From Chalciporus piperatus (taxonomy: Eukaryota; Basidiomycota; Agaricomycetes; Boletales; Boletaceae): a stretch of DNA of 64,000 nucleotides. Shown here piece by piece: positions 45,821 through 55,450 of the stretch. The DNA lies in assembly GCA_038093975.1 (NCBI GenBank), contig JBBPTG010000016.1, forward strand, positions 124,001-188,000, given 5' to 3'. A program made the position numbers and the translations under genes. The first letter of the stretch is position 1; every line of letters starts with the position of its first letter. The notes under the pieces were generated by a model, which saw nothing but the letters and a program-made list of their open reading frames with translations, was not told where the DNA came from and did no database searches.

Positions 45821-46030
45821 TTCGCCCAGCTACTGAGGTCCAGTGGACGAAGTGGAGGTTTGAATACAAGCCAACAAGTTGTCAAGATCCCGGACGTTTG
45901 GTTCTATTTTCTTGAACTGACTCCGATCCGTTTATGGGACAGACTCGATCAAATCTGACTCTACATATGCAGTAGGCCTTTCTGTACAACAACATCCTCG
46001 AGATCATCCTCGGAGACTCTGCAAGACAGC

Positions 46031-47826
46031 ATGGACGATTCACTCGAAACTCCTCGCCCGCAAGCACAGGGAATCCAAGAGGAAGACGACCATTCGTCTG
46101 GGGACGAGGATGGTGGTCTGGATTGGACAAGGCTTCCGTACGTATCCTTCATTCAACAAGTCGGCATGAATGATGTACGTTCAGGCAGGAAGTTTGGTGC
46201 TACAGCACGACCCATAATCCCAAAACGCGGCGAGAAAGACTTTGAGCCTGCCACGGGCGGAGGATCTGGATTACAGCTACATGTCCTTGATCGCTCAAGA
46301 GAAGCAATGTTTGAAGCACTCCGCGCCGACAGAAGCATCTCTAGGTACGCTGAGGTTCCTGTTCGTTACTCACGTACTACCATGGCATTTCAGTAAAACC
46401 ATAAGCTACGGCATTTGGTATCCGTGCATTGATCGCGTGCATGTGACGACGGCACGCGGTATTCACTTTTCGACTATGGGTCACTCTGTCTCCCGGACAG
46501 CACATTCTGGAGGTACAGATAACGAAATACCGGACCCATCATCCAAGCTCCCAAAACGACTCGAGCTTCTTCCGGAAGAAGCTCTATATCTCATCGAGCG
46601 TGGTGCACTGTTTTGTTATAAATCCATCTCTAATGGCCTCTCGCTCGTGGACATTCCAAACGCTGAAATGCAAAGTCCCGGAGCACCGATGTCTGTTCAG
46701 CAGGCTTTCGCGGAAATGATTGGTCGCGAGGATGTAACTCTGGAACGCTATCAGGTGGCTCATTTCACCAATGCAGAATCTTCTCCAGACCCGTTCGCTC
46801 ATCTGCTATTTCAACTATGTTTAGGTGTATGCATATCTGAAGCGCCTTGGCTTTATTCTGATGCGTGCTAAACCCCCAACGCCCGAATACCCAGCTGCTC
46901 CCCCACTTCCACTTCCTCCTACCCAACCACGGAGCATCAGGCGAGCCCTGGCGAGCTTATTTTCGTACATGTCGTCTAAACTATCAATTATTGCGCGAGC
47001 TTTGAGCGGGACCAACTGGTGGAGGCGACTTCAGCCTCACCGACACAAAACAAGTCGTATGTCTCCTGCTGTGGTTTCTGCTTTCCTCCTGCTCAACTAC
47101 TTTACTTCGGTCAGTTGACATATTCAAGGCACTACGATTCATCCCTTGCGGCCACAGCGCTCCCTTGCATAATGTGCCATCTGAGAGTAGGCTCAAACAC
47201 TCGGAATCATGCGCGTCATCACCCTACAAAATCTTCTACCACGCGTACAAGCCTTCCACGCCATTCCGGAAGACGGCCCCACCCGCACCTGATTTTTATG
47301 TCGTCGTCGTGAAGTTAGTTTCCTTCACCCTGTGTCTTCTATGCCATTCGGAACCCCAGAGCTAACTCTGTTATGCAGTGCACGAACGACGTCTATGCCC
47401 TCCTTGCAGGAACTGACTGAACTCTTCGGTGTACTGCCAGAAATGCCCCTCCCGCCGCCACGCAAACGTGGTACCCAACCACCCGTAAAAAAGGATGGCA
47501 ATTCACAACCTCCCAACGCTCGTCCAACCCCTCCAGAGAGTATGCCACCTTCGCCGACCAAAGTACCTTCACCTTTGGCACAACCAACCCTCACTTGGTA
47601 TTCACGCATATGGGCGTTCCTTCGACACCTCTTCTTCTTGCTTGCCTCCTCTCGCGCGGTCGCTCCGGCACAAACGCAGAAACCTACTTTCACGCACCCG
47701 AAACCGAACCCTTTCCTCGCACTCAAAACAGGGAAGAAGACCGTGGTGATAGCTGCTGTTGATTCTGGTAGTATTAGCTTTTTCAGGTTCGGGGAGGGAG
47801 TGTTCGAGGAATGGCCAATGGCTTAG
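46031..47826 (+). CDS. SEN54: tRNA-splicing endonuclease subunit Sen54
   Basis: This is a structural subunit of the complex that cuts introns out of pre-tRNAs. The start MDDSLETPRPQAQGIQEEDD is acidic. The Sen54 N-terminal domain follows: PKRGEKDFEPATGG, QLHVLDRSREAMFEALRADR, and after an intron KTISYGIWYPCIDRVHVTTA, RGIHFSTMGHSVSR. Then come LELLPEEALYLIERGALFCY and the segment VTLERYQ-VYAYLKRLGFIL, which is spliced across a 48-base intron near 46760-46820. The C-terminal part includes YKIFYHAYKPSTPFRKTAPP, DFYVVVV and, after a long Pro-rich insertion, VVIAAVDSGSISFFRFGEGV. This matches the bipartite Sen54 architecture. The Pro-rich insertion is longer than in yeast. No catalytic residues are expected in this subunit. 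Confidence 0.9.
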
Positions 47827-48798
47827 ATTGTGTATTCGGATAACATTTCGAGCGAATGTAGACCATGTTGTTATCAGTATGAAGATGATGGGGAACCAGG
47901 ACGACACCAACTCGTCGTCTTAGTTGCTCCCACCGGCTGATCTACGGGAACATAGAGGCATTTTCACACACTGTGCCTCTCTCGTGACGTTTCGATTTCC
48001 TGTCGACTTGTGGTGTGGTGAGAGACGTCCGTATCTGGTGCAGAACTTACCTGTCAAACAGGTATAACCTCGGACTCGGATCGCTGTAAAGTGTGATGAA
48101 GTGCTCTGACTTATGGTGATTTTCACGTCTCATGCGAAGTACTGGATAATCAGCGGCACCTGCAGTGTGATTCGACACTGAACGGTAGGCATCCCCGGAA
48201 GTGAATCATGCAACAAACCTCGTCTGCCGCGTCATGTCCCACTGGGCCATGGCACATTGCATGACATGCGTCCTGGGCAGTATGTCGGAAACAGAGGGGT
48301 CTTGGAGGGTCTTGGCAACAATTCGTCTCCGTAATTTTGCCGTAACTTTCATAGTCATGACAGGGACGACCTCGAATCGTTCTGAAGCGGATCAGATGAA
48401 GGCACAAGGGGGTGCATACGAACCGTGGGTCAAAGAGGAACATGCATGATGGTCATCAGAAGGCAATGCTAGACCGTCACGGACCTCCAGACTAGTGAAA
48501 TATAATCGATCTGTTCCGATCACTTGCTAGGCCATTTCATGGTCAAGGAGGAGTCTAAGTGGCGAGCTCGTGCAATATGATCTGGCACATGCCAGTGAGT
48601 GAGTAGGCTGGCTTCCACCTAGGAACAATAATGCAATTCAAACACTGCTCTTTTGAGGATACAGACCACTGGGTATACGATTGGATGGACGCGAAGATGA
48701 TGTAGCAGATGCAGGCGTGGTCTCTGTCACTTTGGGAATATGACAAGCTAATTAAAGGGCCATCCGTCACGCGTCTGCCAGTCCTGACTGAGTCCATC
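47827..48798. other. Intergenic region upstream of NOP12
   Basis: Nearly 1 kb without a supported gene. Open frames on both strands (such as 48201-48449 plus) lack recognised content. It should contain the NOP12 promoter. Confidence 0.45.
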
Positions 48799-50735
48799 AT
48801 GAGCCTCACATCCTTTCTCTTGGGATCCAAACCTTCCGCAAAGAAGTCGACGCCAGCGTTGGACACTGAGCTTGACGACATTTTCCGTACTGATGTGTGC
48901 TGCCAATATTTCTCATTCCAACTACCTTATCCTGATCATCCCTGCTCTAGGTCGCCGAGGACCGTCCATCATCCACTACTAACGACAAACCCGCCGTAGA
49001 AAAGAAGAAGAAGAAGCGCAGATCTGACGCGAATGCAGATGAGCCAGATACTAAGCGCGCAAAACGTTCACTTCCCGAACCTGTCCAAGCCTCTCCATCT
49101 GTTTCCTCTCCGCAGGTCGAGAAGAAGAAGAAAAGCCCAAAGAAGCGCGTCGAAATTGTCCCAGAGCCTGCGGCAGATATCGATGACTCGGGCCCAGGGG
49201 AACAGGAAACCTCAAAACGTGCTTCTGTCAGGGAGGAGAACTCGGATGAAGACGCAGACCCATCCAACTTGGTTCACGAGACCCTCCAGAAGAAGAACAG
49301 ATCTAAATCTGAAAAGGACAAGACTGCGGGCAGGAAGTCGAAACACACACCAGCAGATGAGACCAAGGAAAAACGAGACGCGCGCACGATCTTCATCGGA
49401 AACATTACACCTGAAGTAGCAGGGAAGCGCGTACGTGAGAGTCTATGTTTTCGTCGACGTTTTCGTTGACATCTATGTCCTGCAGTCTCTACAAAAACAA
49501 CTACACAAGCATATACTAGCTCTCGTCCCGACAGCAAAGATCGAGTCTACCCGATTCCGTTCAGTCGCATTTCAAACGCCTACGGCGAAGCTTCCTAATA
49601 CTAATGTTGAAGGGGAGAAGGACAAACAGCCTCGACAGCACGATCGAGACCGTGCTTCCTCGTGGCGTGAGGCACAGGCCGGAGACGATCCCAAGGCGAA
49701 CGAGAAGAAATTCCTTACACCCAGTCAAAAGAAGAAAATCGCTTTTATCAACCATGATATTCATTCAGATGCCGACTCTGTGCACGCGTACATCGTCTTT
49801 GCTTACCCCGAACCTCCCGAATCAAGACCCGCTAACTTGCCTCCTCCTCCACCTGTTATGGACCCCTTCGAGGCCGCATGTCTGGCCATCGAAAAATGCA
49901 ACGGCACCATGTTTATGGATCGTATGCTCCGAGTTGACGCCGTCATGAAAAAGTCATCCGCGGAAGGTTCTTCAGATGATGTACTGCCGAGCTCGGCCAT
50001 CGGAGACCCTAAGCTCACTGTGTTTGTTGGAAATCTCGACTTTGCGAGCAAGGAGGAGGATCTGCGAGTTTTCTTTGAAGGTGCCGTCAGCGCGGAGCGA
50101 GGGCCTCCCAGCGCCGAAGTATCCCAGGACGAAGATAAGCCCAAGGTCTGGGTCACTCGCGTACGCATGATACGCGACAAGGATACTCAGCTTGGCAAAG
50201 GCTTCGCCTACGTGCAATTTGCGGTTAGTGACTCTTTATGGGCGATCACTTGAAATCGGTGTATTGAAAGTCTGCCCCCCAGGACCGGACTTGTGTAGAT
50301 GAAATTCTTGCTCTCGAACCAGGTAAACTCAAGTTTGCAAAGCGGAAACTTCGAGTCCAACGATGTAAAATGATACCCGGTGCACCTCCAGTCAAAATTA
50401 CTCAGCCTCCCAAGGCCACGCGCACCACTGATCGCGCTCCGGTACCAGCTGTTCCGAAAGGTGACCCATCTCTTGGCGAGAAACTTGCCAGTTTCTCGAA
50501 AGAGGAACGTAAGAAGGCGAAAGCCACGGACCCCGATCGTGTTGCTCGGAGAATGGCCAAGAAGAAAGCTCGGATAGCGCTGGCGCAACAAGGTGTGCCT
50601 GTGAAGGGGAAAGAACGAGAGAGGGTTCGGAAGCCGGCTGCGGCGAAAAAGGCGGGTGGTGCACCACCAAAGAAGACGAGCAAGGGGAGGATACGGAGTG
50701 AGAAGAGTATCGTGAAGAGGAATACCAAGAAATAG
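48799..50735 (+). CDS. NOP12: Nucleolar RNA-binding protein 12 (RBM34-like)
   Basis: Nop12 is a nucleolar protein needed for large ribosomal subunit (5.8S/25S rRNA) maturation. The start MSLTSFLLGSKPSAKKSTPA is followed by a Lys/Glu-rich region with clusters such as EKKKKKRRSDANAD and EKKKKSPKKRVE, likely nuclear/nucleolar signals. The first RRM begins ARTIFIGNITPEVAGKR and is interrupted by an intron before SLQKQLHKHILALVPTAKIE and STRFRSVAF; AFINHDIHSDADSVHAYIVF closes it. The second RRM begins KLTVFVGNLDFASKEEDLRV and ends GKGFAYVQFA. A final intron leads to LKFAKRKLRVQRCK and a basic tail KERERVRKPAAAKK. The two-RRM layout with a split first RRM is diagnostic of Nop12. Four exons are inferred. 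Confidence 0.92.
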
Positions 50736-51029
50736 GTCTCCGACTTGGTGCTTAGTTTCTAGCTTACTCGGTTGAGACTTTGTTGATCGAGCTAATACCG
50801 AACCTCGACGCGGTTGGTGGTCCGTGTCACCAATACACTGCATATCTCTTATCTCCCCTACTCGCGTATACATAAGCGCTGATGACTTGCTGATGACTGT
50901 TGAGGTTGGTTGATGCACAACGTGACCCGAACAACCATGTGGTCACCCGAGGGAAGGGACCTGAAGAAGAACATGTAAGACTCAAAGGATGTTTCACTTG
51001 AAGCCCTTTACCCGTTTTTTTCTTCCGCG

Positions 51030-53083
51030 ATGTTTATCTGCGGGTTGAGTCTTCTGTCGCTGGCGCTCGTCAGTCGAGCGTCGCCCCAGTCAGTCTTGGG
51101 CTTCAAACAGCCTACGAGTTACGTCCAGAGCACGTACGCCGCGTCGTACGACGATGGGTTGTTCACGCCGGTTGAGCATTTGGGCACGCTCTCGACCGAT
51201 AGCTTTACCACCCTTGGTCACCCATACTTCCCCAATCACAGCGTCAGGATAAAGAAGTCTGACTTTTGTGATGGAACTGTCAAGTAAGCCGCATCTCGAT
51301 CCCTAATCCGACCTGCCATCCATGAACTCATGTAACACTCCAGTGCTTACACGGGATACATCGACGTCGAGGCCAGACACATCTTCTTCTATTTCTTCGA
51401 GAGTCGTAATGATCCTGCCACGGACGACGTCATCTTCTGGACCAATGGCGGTGAGCTTCGATACTAGTCAGGTGGTCGTATGACAGGTCGTCTCATAAGT
51501 TCGGCAGGCCCAGGCTGTTCTTCGAGCCTGGGTCTCTTCATGGAGCTTGGTCCATGCAGAGCCCTCTCCGGAAATGGCACTACTTATCACCCTGAATCGT
51601 GGAACACGAACGCGAACGTCTTCTTTGTCGATCAACCCATCGGTGTCGGTTTTTCATATGCCGATTACGGCGAGAGTGTGGTATGTCGCATGTTGGTTTC
51701 ATACGTGTACTCCGGGGGCCCTAATGGTATCGATAGAGCACCACCGAAGAGGCTGCGAAAGACATCGCCTCCTTCGTGGCTATCTTCTTCGAGAATTTCA
51801 GCCAATTCAAAGGCCGTGCATTCCACATGGCAGGCGAATCATATGGTGTAAGTCTTGACTATCATTGTCAGCACTTACCCGGAAATTCAAACGACCTGTT
51901 CTCCTAGGGACGTTACATCCCTGTTTTCGCGGCGGAGGTATATGACCAGAATGCTAAGCTGGTGCAGGCAGGATTGACTCCCATTAATTTGCAATCGGTC
52001 ATGATTGGTATGTTGGTTTAGTACACGTTCTTTTTGACACGACTGATCCATGCTTTTGGGTAGGCAACGGTATGACTGACTACTACACTATGACGCCTGC
52101 ATACGTCGACATACAGTGCACGGCCGCGTCGGTGTTCCCGATCGCGAGCATCAGGTGAGCGGAGTTCATTGTCTTACGCCTTCCATGGGCTCATGCGTCG
52201 CAAGTTCATGCGTGCAGATGAAACAAGCTGTAAGATTTTTTTCTGCGCCTTCAAGCTTTCACCTGCTGAAGTTCGATCGATAATAGCTCCCTCGATGCCA
52301 GAAATGGACTCTTGAGTCGTGCATTAACCAATATGATGCTTTGGCTTGTGGCGCCGCTCGTGATTTCTGTGATAACCAAATCAGCGCTCCGTTCTTTGCA
52401 ACCGGTACATGAACCCAAGTCCGGATTTCTGAACTGTTGCTGACGTGAAGTCGCTAGGTATGAACCCATATGATGTCAGCAAGAAGTGTGAGGGCGAGCC
52501 TGGTGACCTCTGCTACCCCGTGACAAAGTAAATGGCCTGGTTTACTCTGTATGTCGCCTGTAATGACCATCTTTCCAGATCCATCACGAAGTTCCTCGAC
52601 CTTCCTTCCACTCGCATGTTGATCGGTGTTGACCCAGCTGTCACCGCGAACTTCAGCTCCTGCAGTGACAAGGTCGGCATTGCGTTTAACAATGCCCAGG
52701 ATGAGTACCACCCCACATATACCCACATCTCCGGACTTCTCGAGCGTGGCGTACGAGCGCTCATCTACGTTGGAACGTACGACTGGATCTGTAACTGGAT
52801 CGGGAACGAGCGTTGGACTCTCGATATGCCCTGGACTGGACAGGAGGCATTTGTGAGCCAACCTTTGAGAGAGTGGGAGGTTGACGGACAGGTTGCTGGT
52901 AAGACGAGGAGTGCTGGTCGACTAACCTTTGCTACGATTGACGGCGCCGGACACATGGTGGGTTCGCTCATTATTGCCCTTGCGACCCGTGGTATTGATT
53001 GTCGTACGTGTTAGGTTCCGTATGACAAACCCAAAGAAGCGCTTGCGCTCGTACAGAGGTGGTTGGCAAAACAAGAACTCTGA
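51030..53083 (+). CDS. Secreted serine carboxypeptidase (peptidase S10)
   Basis: This would remove C-terminal amino acids from peptides in the vacuole or outside the cell. The signal peptide is [19 protein letters not shown]. The S10 blocks are [60 protein letters not shown] and [20 protein letters not shown], where the catalytic Ser is in GESYGG. The catalytic Asp lies in [16 protein letters not shown] context ([19 protein letters not shown]). The His is in [19 protein letters not shown], which requires removing the intron that starts at GTGGGTTCGC after Met. The mature end is QRWLAKQEL. Around nine introns occur. The internal exon near 52140-52450 is partly inferred. Its neighbours are unrelated. 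Confidence 0.9.
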
Positions 53084-53199
53084 GAGGCCCAGTCGTTTCT
53101 ACTGTGTATTGGGTTGGATGGAAGTCGGTCTTGGGGATTTGCTTGTTCTCGAACGCAAGGCCGTTCAGAACGTGCTAAAATGGAAGAGGTGTTCTATTG

Positions 53200-53213
53200 A
53201 CCCCATGTTTTTC
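53200..53213. repeat. Target-site duplication, left copy
   Basis: The 14-base word ACCCCATGTTTTTC is repeated perfectly at 53616-53629, flanking the SINE. This is the hallmark of insertion by target-primed reverse transcription. Confidence 0.85.
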
Positions 53214-53615
53214 TTTTTTTTTTTTTGAGAGGCACAACGGCAACTGGCAACTGGCAAGCCTAGTCCCAAGCTGCAACGGCACAAGGCGCGGGAGTCCTGG
53301 CCACCAGAAAGGCACTCAGGCTCGATCCGATACGACCGAAGTCGCTAAAGGCTATCCCACGGTCCAACAAAGGATGGTCAGGGGACCTTGAAACGCCTAC
53401 TCTCCAGAGGAAATCCCGTTTTACGGAGACTGTGCGTGAGGAGCCTTCGACATCAAGGACTCACGTGAGTACTGTGGGACTCAGCCTTAACTAAGGCCAC
53501 TACCCACTAAAACCCCTGGTGGTTGTGCGAGATTCGAACTCGCGACTCAATGAGCCGGCGTCTGCCGAGGCAGACCCAGGGGTGGTGGCATATCCACTAA
53601 GCCACCTGTCCCCCT
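53214..53615 (-). mobile_element. tRNA-derived SINE with poly(A) tail
   Basis: On the minus strand a head of about 100 bases resembles a tRNA: GGGGACAGGTGGCTTAGTGG includes an A box (TGGCTTAGTGG, plus positions 53594-53604) and a B box (GAGTTCGAATC, 53531-53541) with a five-pair T arm. The internal promoter spacing is typical of RNA polymerase III. An unrelated body of about 300 bases follows, then a tail of about 14 A at the left end. The unit is flanked by perfect 14-base target-site duplications. The 3' end contains a tandem AACTGGC-type repeat before the tail. The acceptor stem does not pair well, so it is not a working tRNA. It lies just after the carboxypeptidase gene. Confidence 0.88.
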
Positions 53616-53629
53616 ACCCCATGTTTTTC
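53616..53629. repeat. Target-site duplication, right copy
   Basis: This is the second copy of ACCCCATGTTTTTC, identical to 53200-53213, at the 5' (head) end of the SINE. Confidence 0.85.
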
Positions 53630-53952
53630 ATGTACGAAAGAATTTTTGGATGCGCATACCTCGGAAGCGGGAGTACTATCTATGGGTGGATTGTCGTCAG
53701 CAAGACACGCTCAACACGGTCTGTCAATGGGTGTCTTCCTGTGTCTTCATCCGACTCTTGGGTCTGCCTAGGGGAGAATAGAACATGCACTCCACTAGGG
53801 CAATGCTCAGGCCCAAAAATTAAAGTACCCTAATTAAAGTGTGCTGGGCGAGAATAATCGGCGAAGGAGAACAGCGTAGATATCATATGATCTACCGGAC
53901 GCGGAATTGCCATAGTTGAGAGATGATGGCCAGTATTGGGGAGATGGCGTTG

Positions 53953-53965
53953 GAGGGTATTGTTT
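53953..53965. repeat. Target-site duplication of retroposon copy 2, left
   Basis: The 13-base word GAGGGTATTGTTT is repeated perfectly at 54231-54243. Confidence 0.8.
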
Positions 53966-54230
53966 TTTTTTTTTTTCTTTTTTGAAACCGTGTTTATTGT
54001 CCTTTGAGGCTTAGCCCCTTGGTAGACATTACATGCGGTGGTGTACTAGGCTAGGTGTTCGTATGTGATATATGTTGTGTTCTATGTCATGCGCCCTGCG
54101 GGCGGTGTCTCGGGAGACGGAATAATGTGTAGCTTAAAAGAAAAGAGAATAGTAAGTACCGCGGGTGAGCAGGGGGGTTCTGGGGCGAGGCAGAGTGATC
54201 TTTTTCAGTGGTCTTCGGGTTCGATCGAGC
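53966..54230 (-). mobile_element. Short poly(A)-tailed retroposon, copy 2
   Basis: This 265-base insertion is in minus orientation, starting GCTCGATCGAACCCGAAGAC and ending ACAATAAACACGGTTTC plus an A-rich tail of about 20 bases with one G. Perfect 13-base target-site duplications flank it. It shares blocks with copy 1 near 39.2 kb (see there) but not with the tRNA-headed SINE 350 bases away. It carries no reading frame of note. It may be the 3' part of a longer LINE or a separate SINE family. Confidence 0.82.
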
Positions 54231-54243
54231 GAGGGTATTGTTT
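54231..54243. repeat. Target-site duplication of retroposon copy 2, right
   Basis: This is the second copy of GAGGGTATTGTTT at the 5' end of the retroposon. Confidence 0.8.
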
Positions 54244-55450
54244 CACGAGCTGCCGTCTGCTCCGAATCGGAAGGGGTAATAATACAGACCCTTGTGGGTC
54301 ACTTGTGGGCCTCCTCACAAGTTGGAATGGCCCACAACTTGAAGGTCGCAAAGCGAGATAACGCTAAGACCGAAACTTACTGTAAGGCTTGGCTGGGAGA
54401 AAGGTGGTTCCTGGGAGTTCCTGGGTCTTCGTAAACGCGATTCAGATAACCGCATCGGATCATGATCTTGGCAACGATACTGGAGGCCGATGGACTCTTT
54501 GAAGTTTGAACAAAACATTCTGGAATTCGACCGCGAAGCCTGAAGCCTGAGGCCCTGATCTTTAATCCCCCCCCCAGGAATTCCCTCAGAAAAGAGGCAC
54601 AGCAAGAGCTGTTCCAACAATTGCTTCGGACGACCTGTATTTTTTTTGTGGATTAGTATGTCCGGTAATATGGGCGCTTATCTTTTGGCGTTGTGCCTGG
54701 AAGTACGAAACTGAGCCGCCCAACATGTTTTGTTGACCGCAAGGACCGCAACGTCTTGGCAACCTCTCAGGCAACCTCAAGCAAATCTTCCCAGACCCGC
54801 TTCCATAGACGTAAGAATTTTGAAGGGCGTGTCCTAGTTACCCGATACGCCTCATCATGTTACATACACTCCACAGGCGGTGGGGGTGGAGATTCAAGGT
54901 TATCGAAAGGTTTATAGAAGCCTACGGCTAGCTGGGAAGCACCACTGGAGCCAAAGCCATATATAGGGGGTCAGAAGGTGGACGTTGTGAACACGAGGCG
55001 TTGCAAGTTGCATGAATTGGGCTACGTACAGTTGGCGCGGCGGTTGAGGTTGTGAAATTATGACGATGTCCGCGAAAGGATAACTCCGTAAGGCGAGGAT
55101 AGAACGTGTATATGTCCTGATTCCGGAACTAAAGATGCTCGATCGCTATAAAACTGAGTCCCTCGTCTCAGAGTCCGTCAGAACTAACAGCTTGGTCTCT
55201 CCGTCTTGCTCTCGCTCAGGCCAAAGGCTTTTGCTAGGTCCTACGCTCCACCGGCTGCTGCTGACGTAAACGACACAATTTGGGAAGCCCCTCAAAGACT
55301 TTGCCGAGCCCAAGACTAGTTGAAGCTGGCAAACTTTGTCCACTACTTTCACCACCTTCACGACCAACGTCGGTGTACAACCAACACCACGCTACGCATA
55401 TCACGACTCAAACTCAAACTTACAAACTCTAAGACCATCTCGTCGGCGTC
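54244..55450. other. Upstream region of the Na+/H+ antiporter
   Basis: About 1.2 kb without a supported gene. It contains a 10-base C run near 54567 and a TATAAAA element at 55147-55153, roughly 300 bases before the antiporter ATG, which could be its TATA box with a long leader. Several short upstream ATGs lie in that leader. Confidence 0.45.

Noticed and set aside
53518..53612. Possible functional tRNA gene on the minus strand
   Set aside because: A and B boxes are present, but the acceptor stem pairs poorly, there are extra bases after the T arm, and it is the head of a retroposon with target-site duplications.
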